A stretch of DNA of 64,000 nucleotides from Chryseobacterium daecheongense (GCA_027920525.1 CP115858.1:1922001-1986000); one strand, 5' to 3'. Positions 1-9,171 are shown, counted from the stretch's first letter. Notes: generated by a model from the sequence alone, not told the origin. Made by a program: numbers and translations.

Positions 1-194
1 CAGCGCTTACAGTGGCTACTGAAGATTCAAACCTGAACATCAGACAAGAGCCTTCTACGGAAGCTGCTGTTGTAGGAAAAGCTTCTAAAGGTTCTTCTGT
101 AACTTTAATTGAACAGACTTCAGACGATTGGTGGAAAGTAAAAACTGCCGACGGACAAGAAGGATATGCTTATTCAAGATATTTGAGAGCTTAA
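1..194 (+). CDS. SH3b-domain protein, C-terminal end (partial)
   Basis: The reading frame is open from the left edge (first full codon at base 3), so the gene begins outside the window. The visible 64 residues form one bacterial SH3 (SH3b/SH3_3) domain: LNIRQEPSTEAAVVG, then a Gly/Ser turn, DDWWKVKT and GYAYSRYL. This is the usual pattern of domains that bind cell-wall peptides or sit beside LysM or peptidase domains. What precedes the domain cannot be seen, so the whole-protein function is unknown. A GTG at base 12 could be read as a start, but it would cut into the domain and has no promoter room. Confidence 0.75.
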   Translation, partial: ALTVATEDSNLNIRQEPSTEAAVVGKASKGSSVTLIEQTSDDWWKVKTADGQEGYAYSRYLRA

Positions 195-213
195 TTCATG
201 ACAATAAATATTG

Positions 214-245
214 AATCCCTGAAATTTCTTTCAGGGATTTTTTTT
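214..245 (+). terminator. Rho-independent terminator after the SH3b gene
   Basis: An 11-bp perfect stem (AATCCCTGAAA, 214-224, with 229-239) and a 4-base loop are followed by a T run to 245. It closes the SH3b gene. Confidence 0.85.
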
Positions 246-252
246 ACTTTTG
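245..252 (+). promoter_or_regulatory. -7 box for the outer-membrane barrel gene
   Basis: TACTTTTG fits the Bacteroidota -7 consensus TAnnTTTG, 17 bases before the ATG at 270. It starts inside the T run of the preceding terminator. No clear -33 TTG is seen. Confidence 0.5.
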
Positions 253-269
253 AGTCGAAAAAGTAATAA

Positions 270-3041
270 ATGAAGAAAATTTTGCTGGTATTGATTATTT
301 TGATCAATACTGCGATCTTAAACGGTCAAAAACTCGCCATCGATGGAAAAGTGATGGATTTTGAAAAAAAGCCTGTAGAAAACGCCACCGTTTATCTTCT
401 CAAACAAAAAGATTCTTCCATTATCAATTATACCCCCACTAATAAAGAAGGTAAATTTTCTTTAAAAACGGATCCGTCCAATGAACCTACCGTTCTGAAA
501 ATTGATGCTGAAAAATTAGTATCCTATTCTAAAAATATAGAGAAAATAAATCAATCGCTCTCATTAGGCTCTATTGAACTGGAAAAAAATTCTGTTTTTA
601 ATATTGAAGAGGTGAAGCTTACTGTTTCTCCGGTAAAAATTAAAAAAGACACTATCGAATTTAATGCATCCTCGATCAAAGTACGGCCTGATAGTAAAAT
701 CGAGGAACTGCTTAAACAGATTCCCGGAGTTGAAATCAGTAACGAAGGAAAAATTACAGTAAACGGTAAAGATGTGGATCAGATCATGATCAACGGAAAA
801 CCTTTTTTCGATAAAGACGGCAAAATTGCATTACAGAATCTCCCGGCAGATATCATAAAAAATATTCAGTTTACGACTACTAAAACCAAAGAGGAAGAGC
901 TCAATGGAAAAACGGCAAAATCAAACAATACAACCATCAACTTCAATATTGACGAAAAGAAAAACAAAGGACTTATTTCCAGGTTAACTCTGGGCTATGG
1001 TTCTGATAAACGTTATGAAGGAAGCGGCCTTATAAGCTACTTTAAAAAGGACACGAAAATAAGCCTGCTGGCTTCATCCAATAATATTAATTCCCAGGGC
1101 TTTTCTAATGATGAGGTCTTTGACAGCATGGGACGTGGAAGAAATTCCTGGATGATGCAGGGAGGAAGCGTAATGACGGTAGGAGGCAATACGTATTATT
1201 CCCAGGGAGGAGGCAACACCAGAGGAATCCAGAGGTCTACAACGATAGGATTTAATTATAGTGATAAATTGGGAAAAGATGCAGACCTTGAGACGATGAG
1301 CTTCATGCATTCGAATAATAATCTGAAAACACGATCTAAAGTTTCAAGAACAACCTTACTTCCGGATTATACCTTAAAAACCAACTCCGAAAGCAGTGGA
1401 GAAAGCGAAAACAGACAATATAATTTTGATACTGCTGCACGGATTAAATTAGATTCGTTAACCAGTATTTACATTTCACCTTCATTTTCCAGAAGCGAAG
1501 GATCTAATTTTAATAATTCAAAATCATCCACTTTCAGGGATAATACCCTTCTCAACGAAAGTGATGCTTACACAAGTACAGATTCTGAGAGCAATTCATT
1601 CAATCCGAATATCTATTTTTCGAGAAAGTTCAGAAAAAAAGGGCGCGTTGTATACGCCAACATCAACAGCAATATTTCGGAATCTAAAAGTAATAATTTA
1701 AACCAGTCCAGGACTGTATTTTATCAGAACAACGGGACTAATGATGACAGAAACCAGCTCGCTAAAAATAAAACACAAAACAGCAATTACCGTTTTAGTA
1801 CAGGATATACGGAACCTCTTTCGGATTCTGCTACCGTAAGCCTTAATTTAAATTATGAAGCAAAGATCTCCGGAGCTGAGAGAAACGTTAATGACTTTGA
1901 TGCCAATACCGGGCAGTACTCAAAATACAACTCTGTTCTTTCAAACAGCATGGATCAAAAAATTAATCAGCTTTCCCCGGAGTTGAGTTTTGAGCTCAAT
2001 AAAAACAAAATCAACATCTGGTCTTCAGTGAATCTTCAGATTTCCGATATGAAAGTGAACTCTGTTTTTAATGATCAACAATATAACCTTCAGAAGAGCT
2101 TTATCCTTCCCAGCTATAATCTTAACCTGCAATATCAATTTTCCCAGAATAAAAGGTTAAGCCTCTACAATTATGCTGACTTTAATATTCCAAGTGCTGA
2201 GCAGCTAACTCCTTATGAAGACCTTTCCAATCCTTTAATTACCTACAAGGGAAATCCGGATCTTAAAAATACCTGGACCAACAGAACCTATCTTTACTTC
2301 AGTAATTATAATATGGTAAAAGATATCAATTATTATGTGAATATTGGATTTACCTACGGAAATAATGATGTTACCAATTATTCCTATTATGATAATTCGG
2401 GAAAACAGTTTGTTACGTATGCCAACATAAGTGGTAATAAAAATATCAACCTTGGTGGTGGATTCAGTAAAAGTTTTAAATGGAAGGAAAATAAGCTTGT
2501 GATTAATCCAAGAATTAATACGAGTTACAGCTATAACAGAGGTTTTATCAATAGCCAACAATTCAGCAGCGGGTCATACAGTATTAATCCCGGATTAAAT
2601 CTTACTTATGAAGTTAAAGACAAGCTCACCATAAAGCCCTCCTACTCAATCGGATACAACTTTTCTAACTACACCAATTATAGTATTGAAAAAGTTCAAA
2701 CCACCAATCAGGTATTAAAACTCCAATTAACCAATTATCTTTTTAAAAGCAATCTTGTTTTTGGAAATGATTTTGAGTACAATACAAATTCTAATATTGC
2801 TCAGGGATTCAAACGCGATTTTTATTTCTGGAATACAAGCTTCGGATACTCTTTTTTCAAGAAACAGCTTACTGCAAAAATTAAAGTATATGATGTTTTG
2901 AATCAAAATCAGAGCGTAAGAAGAACCATTACCAATTCATATTTTGAGGATCGGGATGACCTTATCCTGAAACGTTATGTTATGTTCTCCTTAAGCATGA
3001 AGCTGAATAAGTTTGCAGGAAAAAAGATGCGTAATCAGTAA
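270..3041 (+). CDS. outer-membrane beta-barrel protein with carboxypeptidase-regulatory-like N-terminus
   Basis: A 923-residue protein with a signal peptide (MKKILLVLIILINTAILNGQ). A CarboxypepD_reg-like Ig fold follows at about 21-100 (GKVMDFEKKPVENATVYLL). Next is a short plug-like region at about 120-215 with KIEELLKQIPGVEI and VNGKDVDQIMINGKPFF, then a long Asn/Ser/Tyr-rich barrel to the C-terminus. This matches the Bacteroidota 'outer membrane beta-barrel' family related to TonB-dependent receptors. There is no SusD partner next door and no obvious TonB box, so transport of a specific substrate cannot be claimed. It is flanked by terminators on both sides and is probably monocistronic. 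Confidence 0.85.
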   Translation: MKKILLVLIILINTAILNGQKLAIDGKVMDFEKKPVENATVYLLKQKDSSIINYTPTNKEGKFSLKTDPSNEPTVLKIDAEKLVSYSKNIEKINQSLSLGSIELEKNSVFNIEEVKLTVSPVKIKKDTIEFNASSIKVRPDSKIEELLKQIPGVEISNEGKITVNGKDVDQIMINGKPFFDKDGKIALQNLPADIIKNIQFTTTKTKEEELNGKTAKSNNTTINFNIDEKKNKGLISRLTLGYGSDKRYEGSGLISYFKKDTKISLLASSNNINSQGFSNDEVFDSMGRGRNSWMMQGGSVMTVGGNTYYSQGGGNTRGIQRSTTIGFNYSDKLGKDADLETMSFMHSNNNLKTRSKVSRTTLLPDYTLKTNSESSGESENRQYNFDTAARIKLDSLTSIYISPSFSRSEGSNFNNSKSSTFRDNTLLNESDAYTSTDSESNSFNPNIYFSRKFRKKGRVVYANINSNISESKSNNLNQSRTVFYQNNGTNDDRNQLAKNKTQNSNYRFSTGYTEPLSDSATVSLNLNYEAKISGAERNVNDFDANTGQYSKYNSVLSNSMDQKINQLSPELSFELNKNKINIWSSVNLQISDMKVNSVFNDQQYNLQKSFILPSYNLNLQYQFSQNKRLSLYNYADFNIPSAEQLTPYEDLSNPLITYKGNPDLKNTWTNRTYLYFSNYNMVKDINYYVNIGFTYGNNDVTNYSYYDNSGKQFVTYANISGNKNINLGGGFSKSFKWKENKLVINPRINTSYSYNRGFINSQQFSSGSYSINPGLNLTYEVKDKLTIKPSYSIGYNFSNYTNYSIEKVQTTNQVLKLQLTNYLFKSNLVFGNDFEYNTNSNIAQGFKRDFYFWNTSFGYSFFKKQLTAKIKVYDVLNQNQSVRRTITNSYFEDRDDLILKRYVMFSLSMKLNKFAGKKMRNQ

Positions 3042-3062
3042 CCATAGGACGATAATATATAA

Positions 3063-3092
3063 AAAAAGGCCGAATTGATTCGGCCTTTTTTA
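3063..3092 (+). terminator. Rho-independent terminator after the barrel gene
   Basis: Complementary arms AAAAAGGCCGAAT (3063-3075) and 3078-3090, with the T run forming the right arm and tail. It lies 20 bases after the stop codon. Confidence 0.85.
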
Positions 3093-3166
3093 TTATTTGG
3101 CAGTAATGGGTAATATTTATCGTGGTAAACGCGTTTTTATTTTTAAATTAGCTTCAAATTTTATTT

Positions 3167-5026
3167 ATGAAAACCCATATTTCCATTTTATTTATTTTCA
3201 TTTTCATTTTGGGTAATGCACAAAATGCATCACAAAAGGACAATTTTGTGAAAGATAATTTTACCAAACAAGAATTTTATATTCCCATGCGTGATGGTGT
3301 TAAACTTTTCACAGCAGTATATATTCCTAAAGATATAACCAATAAAAACAAATATCCGTTTCTGATGCAGAGAACCTGCTACAGCATTGCACCTTATGGT
3401 GAGAATGAATATAAAACTAAAGTAGGCCCTAATCAGTACCTGATGAAGGATAAATATATCTTTGTATACCAGGATGTCCGCGGAAGATATATGAGTGAGG
3501 GAACTTTCACGAACATGACGCCTCAGGTAGAACGTCAATCGAAAAAAGATGTCGATGAAAGTACGGATACCTATGATACGATAGAATGGCTATTGAAAAA
3601 CGTCAAAAACAACAATGGAAAGGTAGGTCAATTTGGAACTTCTTATCCTGGTTTTTATACAGCTGTAGGGATTTTAGCGGATCATCCGGCACTGGTTGCA
3701 TCATCACCTCAGGCACCTATTTCCGATTTCTGGAATGACGATTTTCTTCACAACGGAAAATTTATGCTGGGATACTTCAGAACCTTCCCTGTTTTTGGGG
3801 TTCAGAAGACCAAAGCTGAAAAACAGGCATGGTACATGGATACTTTTGTAAAGCAGACATCAGAAGACGGACTGAAATTCTACAGGGAAATGGGAACCTT
3901 AAAGGACGGCTATAACAAATACTATAAGAACAACTTCTTCATGACCGAAATAATGAACCATCCCAATTATGATGAGTACTGGCAGAAAAGAAGCCTTTTA
4001 CCTCATCTTAAAAATGTTAAGCATGCAGTAATGACCGTTGGAGGATGGTTTGATGCTGAAGATTTATCAGGTCCTTTGAATATTTATAAAGCGATAGAAA
4101 AATCCAGCCCGAAAGCAAAAAACACCATTGTTATGGGACCTTTTTCTCATGGCGGATGGTCACAGGAAATGGGAAAACATTTCCATAATGAAATTTATTT
4201 CGGGGACAGCCTCGCTACCTATTACCAGAAGAACATCGAGACACGGTTTTTTAATCACTACCTGAAAGGAAATACCAAAGAAGATGCAGGACTTCCTGAA
4301 GCTATGATGTATGATACAGGAGCAAAACAGTGGAAAGAATTTGCATCCTATCCTCCAAAAGATGCTAAAAAAGTTAATTTCTACCTGGCTGACGGAACAT
4401 TAAAAAGTACTTCTCAACAAGGTTTTTCAGAATATTATAGCGACCCGAATAATCCGGTATTAAGCTCAACAAGCTTAAAGGATTTTAATGGATTTACTCC
4501 CAGAAATTATATGTCGGAAGATCAAAGGTTTGCGGAAGGAAGACCCGATGTTGTTACTTTTACAACAGATGCTTTATCAGAAGACATGACTTTCGCGGGA
4601 GAGATTATGGCAAAATTAAACATCGCCTCTACTTCCACAGATGCTGATTTCGCTGTAAAACTCATTGATGTATATCCGGAGGATTTCAAACCTGTTGAGA
4701 AAAAAGACGGTGTTGTGTATGGTAATTATCACCAGATGGTAAGAAGTGAAATTATGCCTGCGAGATTCAGAAACTCAAGGGAAAAAGCCGAAGCTTTAGT
4801 TCCTGGTCAGAAAACAGCGGTTCAATTCAGACTTCAGGATGTGGTTCATACGTTTAAAAAGGGACATAAAATCCAGATCCAGATCAGCAGTACATGGTTC
4901 CCGCTCTTTTCTGTAAATCCACAGAAATTCATGGATAATCCGAACATGGCTTCTAAAGAAGATTATACCAAAGCATTCATAAGAATTTATAATGACAGCT
5001 CAATTGAAGCTGAGGTGATAAAATAA
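3167..5026 (+). CDS. secreted CocE/NonD-type (S15-like) alpha/beta hydrolase
   Basis: A 619-residue protein with a signal peptide (MKTHISILFIFIFILGNAQ). The N-terminal alpha/beta-hydrolase fold carries GTSYPG with nucleophile Ser159, a candidate Asp296 in GGWFDAEDL, and His328 in GPFSHGGW. The C-terminal part (about 400-619) is the beta-rich jelly-roll domain of the X-Pro dipeptidyl-peptidase C-terminal type. The family includes alpha-amino-acid ester hydrolases, glutaryl-7-ACA acylases and cocaine esterase. The GxSYPG motif and the GGW-D motif are closest to the alpha-amino-acid ester hydrolase group. The substrate is not predictable from sequence; a peptide or amide/ester substrate in the periplasm is likely. 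It stands alone. Confidence 0.85.
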   Translation: MKTHISILFIFIFILGNAQNASQKDNFVKDNFTKQEFYIPMRDGVKLFTAVYIPKDITNKNKYPFLMQRTCYSIAPYGENEYKTKVGPNQYLMKDKYIFVYQDVRGRYMSEGTFTNMTPQVERQSKKDVDESTDTYDTIEWLLKNVKNNNGKVGQFGTSYPGFYTAVGILADHPALVASSPQAPISDFWNDDFLHNGKFMLGYFRTFPVFGVQKTKAEKQAWYMDTFVKQTSEDGLKFYREMGTLKDGYNKYYKNNFFMTEIMNHPNYDEYWQKRSLLPHLKNVKHAVMTVGGWFDAEDLSGPLNIYKAIEKSSPKAKNTIVMGPFSHGGWSQEMGKHFHNEIYFGDSLATYYQKNIETRFFNHYLKGNTKEDAGLPEAMMYDTGAKQWKEFASYPPKDAKKVNFYLADGTLKSTSQQGFSEYYSDPNNPVLSSTSLKDFNGFTPRNYMSEDQRFAEGRPDVVTFTTDALSEDMTFAGEIMAKLNIASTSTDADFAVKLIDVYPEDFKPVEKKDGVVYGNYHQMVRSEIMPARFRNSREKAEALVPGQKTAVQFRLQDVVHTFKKGHKIQIQISSTWFPLFSVNPQKFMDNPNMASKEDYTKAFIRIYNDSSIEAEVIK

Positions 5027-5112
5027 AAAAATCGGGTGACTTCAAGAACTTTAGTCACTTCTCTTCTAATACTTGTAGTATGGTTTTATAATAAAGACCA
5101 TTGTTTATAAAC

Positions 5113-5150
5113 AAAAAGGTGGCTTCGAAAATCTCAGCCACCTTTTTTTT
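5113..5150. terminator. bidirectional terminator between the S15-like hydrolase and alkB
   Basis: Arms AAAAAGGTGGCT (5113-5124) and 5136-5147 with A and T runs on the two sides, so it can serve both converging genes. A smaller hairpin (GTGACT/AGTCAC, 5036-5058) lies closer to the plus-strand stop but lacks a T run. Confidence 0.85.
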
Positions 5151-5757
5151 ATTCTTCAATCGTTCTGAACGTTAGGTTTATTCTTGGAGTTTTTACCTTT
5201 GTAGTTGGGGGAAGCCTGTGGAGCCAGTTATCCTGTGTTATTCCTTTCATTACCAATAGGCTTCCGTTTTGTAAGAAAATCTCCACTTTCTCTTTGGTTT
5301 GTTTGTGTTTAAACAAAAATTTCCGTTCCGCTCCAAAGGTTACCGATGCAATGGCACCATGCTTTTTCAGGTCTTTTTCACTATCACTGTGATAAGCCAT
5401 CCCTTCACTGCCGTCATGATATAAATTGAGAAGACATGAGTTATAGGTTTCTCCTGATATTTCCTCACACTTTTTCTTTAATTCCAATAGCTCAGGCGTC
5501 CATAGCGTCGCATACTTGGTTCTGTTGGAATAGGTATATTCAAATGCTTTTTCCCCGAACCACGCCACTTTTCTTTTGGTTAGAATAAGTTTACCAAAAA
5601 TAATGGCTTCGTCATTTTCCCAGGGAATCTGATTCAAAAGATAGTTATAATAGAAATCGGATTTTTCTTTAGAGAAAATGGTTCCGTAATAATTAACCGT
5701 TCCGTCTTTGGGAAGGATATTGACCGGAAAATCATATATTTCTTCAAATAAACTCAT
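5149..5757 (-). CDS. alkB: AlkB-family 2-oxoglutarate/Fe(II) dioxygenase (DNA alkylation repair)
   Basis: Oxidative demethylase that removes methyl groups from N1-methyladenine or N3-methylcytosine in DNA or RNA. The 202-residue protein has the iron ligands His123-x-Asp125 and His180 and the 2-oxoglutarate-binding RINLTFR motif (Arg192 to Arg198), all expected of AlkB. I chose the ATG at 5757, because the longer frame from 5784 would overlap the upstream methyltransferase by 25 bases, while 5757 leaves 2 bases. It is the last gene of a minus-strand group with a methyltransferase and an Ada-like fusion, which supports a role in alkylation repair. Whether it prefers DNA or RNA is not visible. 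Confidence 0.9.
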   Translation of the reverse strand: MSLFEEIYDFPVNILPKDGTVNYYGTIFSKEKSDFYYNYLLNQIPWENDEAIIFGKLILTKRKVAWFGEKAFEYTYSNRTKYATLWTPELLELKKKCEEISGETYNSCLLNLYHDGSEGMAYHSDSEKDLKKHGAIASVTFGAERKFLFKHKQTKEKVEIFLQNGSLLVMKGITQDNWLHRLPPTTKVKTPRINLTFRTIEE

Positions 5758-5759
5758 TC

Positions 5760-6470
5760 CTATTTTTTTATGGCACGGATACACATGAAAGCCGGAAACT
5801 CATTTAGTTCTTTAAAATGTTTCGGATCCAGTTTTTCAAATTCTTTTGTAGGTTTTGGTTCAACCAGTTTATCAATATAAAAACCATTGTCTGTAAGCGG
5901 AGTGATGCATTCACTAAGAGGTCTTCTGAAGCTGTTAATTTCAACAGGTTTCCCGAATCCGTTCCATATACAATTTACATGTTCAATTTCGAAATATTTT
6001 TCTGAATGAAAGTAATTGTATTCAAAAAATGGATGCTCAATCGATATAACAAGACTACCATCAGGTTTCAAAACCCTGCAAAATTCTTGAATGGTAAAAT
6101 TCCAATCCTCTATATAATGAAGCGCTAATGCACAAATAACAGTATCAAAGCTTCGATCCTCAAACATTTCAAAGGGTAAAGATAAATCGTGGACGAAAAA
6201 ATCTTTTTCATTATTATTTCTTTCACGTGCCAGCATGACCATTTTCTGACTGATATCAAAACCTTTTACTGTCGCTCCCTCAGATATTAGGATTTCAGCA
6301 TATTTCCCCGGACCACAAGCCGCATCAAGAATAAATTTACCCTTTACCTCCGAAATAAGCTCCAATGTATTCGGTCTGTCATAATAGGCATTATGTGGTT
6401 TGTGATCGATCAGCTCATTATATTTCTCAGCGATCTCCTCATAAGCAGATAAGATTTTATGTTTGATCAT
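5760..6470 (-). CDS. class I SAM-dependent methyltransferase
   Basis: A 236-residue Rossmann-fold methyltransferase of the Methyltransf_11 type. Motif I is ILDAACGPGKYAEIL near residue 48, an acidic residue follows in GFDIS, and motif IV is in SFDTVICALALHYIED. A post-motif region reads EFCRVLKPDGSLVISIEHPFF. The substrate is unknown: such folds methylate small molecules, quinones, RNA or protein. It sits between an AraC/MGMT fusion (18 bases upstream) and alkB (2 bases downstream), so co-transcription is likely. The context suggests a link to alkylation stress, but this is inference and the residues do not specify a nucleic-acid substrate. Confidence 0.85.
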   Translation of the reverse strand: MIKHKILSAYEEIAEKYNELIDHKPHNAYYDRPNTLELISEVKGKFILDAACGPGKYAEILISEGATVKGFDISQKMVMLARERNNNEKDFFVHDLSLPFEMFEDRSFDTVICALALHYIEDWNFTIQEFCRVLKPDGSLVISIEHPFFEYNYFHSEKYFEIEHVNCIWNGFGKPVEINSFRRPLSECITPLTDNGFYIDKLVEPKPTKEFEKLDPKHFKELNEFPAFMCIRAIKK

Positions 6471-6488
6471 GATTGTATCCTTTGATTT

Positions 6489-7346
6489 CTAGATTGAATC
6501 TATTGCATTGGAAGTGCGTGAACTTTCCCAACCGATAATAAGTTGTTTTCTGTCTTTTCCCCAACGGTAACCGCCCATGTTCCCTGATGATTGAATGACC
6601 CTGTGACAAGGTATAAGAAAGGCTACAGGATTGCTTCCAATAGCTGTTCCTACTGCTCTGGAAGCTTTAGGATTGCCTATTTTCCCGGCCAGATTACCAT
6701 AAGTAGACAGTTTTCCCATAGGAATTGTCAGAAGGCTTTCCCAAACTTTTAACTGAAAATCAGTGCCCTTAAGGTGAAGTTTTACGGTATTTAACTTGTT
6801 CCAGTCTTTACCGAAAATAGACAAGGCATCTTTTTGAAACTGATCCTGCTTCTCATAAAAAGAAGCATTAGGAAACTGGGCTTTCAGATTTCCTAATGCC
6901 ATTTCTTGATTATTTTCAAAGGCCAGATGGCAAATTCCTTTTTCGGTAGAAGCTACCAGAATGTTTCCAAATGGACTTTCTGAAAAACTATGGTTAATTC
7001 TCAGGCTTTTTCCGCCATTTTTAAACTCAGCCGGAGACATTCCTTCTATTTTTACAAATAAATCATGAAGCCTGCTTGTACTGGAAAGCCCGGTCTCATA
7101 AGCAGCATCAAATACGCTCAATTTCTCTTCCTTCAAAAGACTTTTGGCATGTTCTATACTGATGAACTGTAAAAATTTTTTCGGACTTGTTCCTGCCCAA
7201 TCTGTAAAGATTTTTTGAAAATGGGTAGGACTAAGATGCACTTTTTCTGCTACTTCTTCCAGGCTCGGCTGAAGTTTAAAATTACTTTGGATATACTCTA
7301 TCGCTTTAGCGATTCTGTTGTAATCTATTTGACTTTGTGTAGACAT
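6489..7346 (-). CDS. AraC-type HTH / methylated-DNA-protein-cysteine methyltransferase fusion (Ada-like)
   Basis: Transfers methyl groups from O6-methylguanine to its own cysteine and probably acts as a regulator. The 285-residue protein has an AraC-type double HTH (about 5-110, ending MSPAEFKNGG) followed by an MGMT domain. Acceptor Cys247 lies in IPCHRV and the guanine-flipping region is around SRAVGTAIGSNP. It lacks the N-terminal zinc-cysteine domain of E. coli Ada, so it cannot repair phosphotriesters in the Ada way. I used the ATG at 7346; a longer frame from 7376 adds ten residues with no family match. It precedes a methyltransferase gene and alkB, a known type of alkylation-repair association. 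Confidence 0.9.
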   Translation of the reverse strand: MSTQSQIDYNRIAKAIEYIQSNFKLQPSLEEVAEKVHLSPTHFQKIFTDWAGTSPKKFLQFISIEHAKSLLKEEKLSVFDAAYETGLSSTSRLHDLFVKIEGMSPAEFKNGGKSLRINHSFSESPFGNILVASTEKGICHLAFENNQEMALGNLKAQFPNASFYEKQDQFQKDALSIFGKDWNKLNTVKLHLKGTDFQLKVWESLLTIPMGKLSTYGNLAGKIGNPKASRAVGTAIGSNPVAFLIPCHRVIQSSGNMGGYRWGKDRKQLIIGWESSRTSNAIDSI

Positions 7347-7414
7347 ATCTTTGTATTTTATCTCACAAATTTCCAAAGAAAATCCCGCAGAAAAAATCCG
7401 ATTCTTGTGGAATT

Positions 7415-8269
7415 TTAATCCTGGCTGATGTGATAATAAGCTAACATTTTGTAATATAGTTTAGCGGCAAGGAATGCGCTTGGCTTAGCCATCGGAGAAT
7501 CCATCAATTCCACAATATCAAAAGCTACAACATTACATTTTTCAAATACTTTTCTTAATAATTCCAACGTTGGATACCATTGCAGACCTCCGGGTTCTGG
7601 TGTTCCGGTAGATGGACAGATAGATGGGTCAAAAGCATCCAAATCGATTGTAATATATACATTTCCGGAAACTTTTTCTAAAACATCATTGATCCAGTTA
7701 TCATTGACAGCAATTTCATGTGCAAAAAATACTCTTCCTTCAGGTAAATACTGGTATTCTTCAACATCCATTGAACGGATACCCACCTGAACCAGGTTGT
7801 GCTTCTGATTAGCTTCAAAAACAGCACATGCATGATTGGAAGTAGAACCATGGAATTCAGGACGTAAATCCGTGTGAGCATCCAGTTGTAATACTGTTAA
7901 ATTATCATATTTCTCACCTACTGCACGGATCGAACCAATAGAAACGGAGTGTTCCCCTCCAAAAAGGGTAAACAACTTTCCTTCATTCTGCAAAAGCTCT
8001 TTTGTTTTTTGATAAACGGCCTCGGTCATCGCTTCAGGTGTAGCATTTTCAGATACTTCTCCGGCAAGATAAACACCATCAAGGTAAGGCTCGGTTCCTG
8101 TCTCTATGTCATAAAGCTCCATGTTTTCAGAAGCATTAAGGAATAATTCAGGACCTTTATCCGCTCCTTTACCCCATGTTGAGGTTCCGTCGTAAGGAAC
8201 GGTAACCAACATTACTTTTGAGTTTTCTAATGACGCATTTTCTTCAGGAATTCCCGCGTATGTTTTCAT
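7415..8269 (-). CDS. speB: agmatinase (ureohydrolase)
   Basis: Hydrolyses agmatine to putrescine and urea. The 284-residue ureohydrolase has all binuclear manganese ligands: His107 in GGEHS, Asp130-x-His132-x-Asp134 in LDAHTD, and Asp209-x-Asp211 in TIDLDAFDPS. Arginase, guanidinobutyrase and formiminoglutamase share these residues. Agmatinase is preferred because a SpeA-type arginine decarboxylase is encoded 900 bases away on the same strand, giving a complete arginine-agmatine-putrescine route. It has its own promoter box at 8316-8323 and no strong terminator before the Ada-like gene, 68 bases downstream, so read-through is possible. Confidence 0.85.
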   Translation of the reverse strand: MKTYAGIPEENASLENSKVMLVTVPYDGTSTWGKGADKGPELFLNASENMELYDIETGTEPYLDGVYLAGEVSENATPEAMTEAVYQKTKELLQNEGKLFTLFGGEHSVSIGSIRAVGEKYDNLTVLQLDAHTDLRPEFHGSTSNHACAVFEANQKHNLVQVGIRSMDVEEYQYLPEGRVFFAHEIAVNDNWINDVLEKVSGNVYITIDLDAFDPSICPSTGTPEPGGLQWYPTLELLRKVFEKCNVVAFDIVELMDSPMAKPSAFLAAKLYYKMLAYYHISQD

Positions 8270-8315
8270 GTTTTTATTTAAAAATTAAATGATTTAAAAT
8301 TTGAAATACTTCCCG

Positions 8316-8323
8316 CAAAGATA
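8316..8323 (-). promoter_or_regulatory. -7 box for speB
   Basis: On the minus strand the sequence reads TATCTTTG, a perfect TAnnTTTG, 46 bases before the speB ATG. A TTG at 8346-8348 is 22 bases further upstream, slightly longer than the usual spacing. Confidence 0.6.
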
Positions 8324-8430
8324 CAAAGAAGTTGGAAGCCGGAAGCAAGAGAAGGGAAGTTTTTGAAGGTATCAAACAAACCCACAGCCTCTATAAAATT
8401 CTAACTTCTTCCATCTCCTCTAAAATTCAC

Positions 8431-8438
8431 TACCTTTG
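8431..8438 (+). promoter_or_regulatory. -7 box for the HAD hydrolase gene
   Basis: TACCTTTG fits TAnnTTTG and ends 15 bases before the ATG at 8454. It covers the alternative TTG start at 8436, which is therefore unlikely to be translated. It is divergent from the speB promoter. Confidence 0.6.
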
Positions 8439-8453
8439 CAAAAAAAATCAAAT

Positions 8454-9116
8454 ATGTCCTTAAAAGCGGTGCTTTTTGATATGGATGGGGTAATTGTAGA
8501 TACAGAACCATTGCATAGAAAAGCTTACTTCAAGATGTTCGAAGATCTTAAAATTCAGGTATCTGAAGAACTTTACACTTCATTTACCGGAGCTTCCACC
8601 AAAAAAGTCTGCGAAACATTAATTCAGATATTCGGGCTTAACCATACTTATCAGGAGTTGACCAATATAAAAAGGGATTATTTTAAAGATTACTTCTATA
8701 ATGATGCCGATTTTGACCTTATTCCCGGGGTGAGAAAACTGATAGAACATTACTATGAAAATAATATTCAGCTCATTGTAGCCTCTTCCGCAAGTATGGT
8801 AACCATCAATATGGTTTTTGAAAAATTCGGACTTGAAAAATATTTCAACGGGAAAATCAGTGGTGCTGAGTTAAAAGAATCAAAACCTCATCCTGAAGTT
8901 TTTCTTTTGGCAGCCCAGCTGGCTGAACAGCCGATAGAAAACTGCCTGGTAATTGAAGATTCTACCAATGGAATTCTGGCCGCTCATAATGCTAAAATTT
9001 TCTGTGCCGCCTATAAAAGTGAACATTCCCATAATCAGGATTATTCCCTGGCTAACATTACCATCTCAGATTATACTGAACTGGAATTAGATAAAATCTC
9101 AGATTATTTTAAATAA
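8454..9116 (+). CDS. HAD-superfamily phosphatase/phosphomutase (beta-phosphoglucomutase-like)
   Basis: A 220-residue HAD hydrolase of subfamily IA. Motif I is FDMDGVIVDTEP with nucleophile Asp9 and acid/base Asp11, motif II lies in VASSAS, the motif III Lys is in KESKPHPE, and motif IV is in VIEDSTNGILAA. The helical cap inserted after motif I is of the beta-phosphoglucomutase/sugar-phosphatase kind. The substrate is probably a sugar phosphate or a similar small phosphoester, but is not resolved. The start was moved from a TTG at 8436 to the ATG at 8454 because a promoter box overlaps the longer N-terminus. Single gene between divergent speB and convergent speA. Confidence 0.85.
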   Translation: MSLKAVLFDMDGVIVDTEPLHRKAYFKMFEDLKIQVSEELYTSFTGASTKKVCETLIQIFGLNHTYQELTNIKRDYFKDYFYNDADFDLIPGVRKLIEHYYENNIQLIVASSASMVTINMVFEKFGLEKYFNGKISGAELKESKPHPEVFLLAAQLAEQPIENCLVIEDSTNGILAAHNAKIFCAAYKSEHSHNQDYSLANITISDYTELELDKISDYFK

Positions 9117-9145
9117 AAAAGGTTCTCGATCGAGAACCTTTTTTT
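9115..9145. terminator. bidirectional terminator between the HAD gene and speA
   Basis: Perfect palindrome GGTTCTCGATCGAGAACC (9121-9138) flanked by an A run and a T run. It can stop transcription from both sides. Confidence 0.9.
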
Positions 9146-9171
9146 ATATTGATCCGTCTCCGAGAGGAGCG

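Noticed and set aside
1074..2561. Minus-strand open frames inside the barrel gene
   Set aside because: They mirror the plus-strand coding frame, are rich in His/Ile/Ser as shadow frames of Asn/Asp/Arg-rich genes are, and have no promoter or ribosome site.
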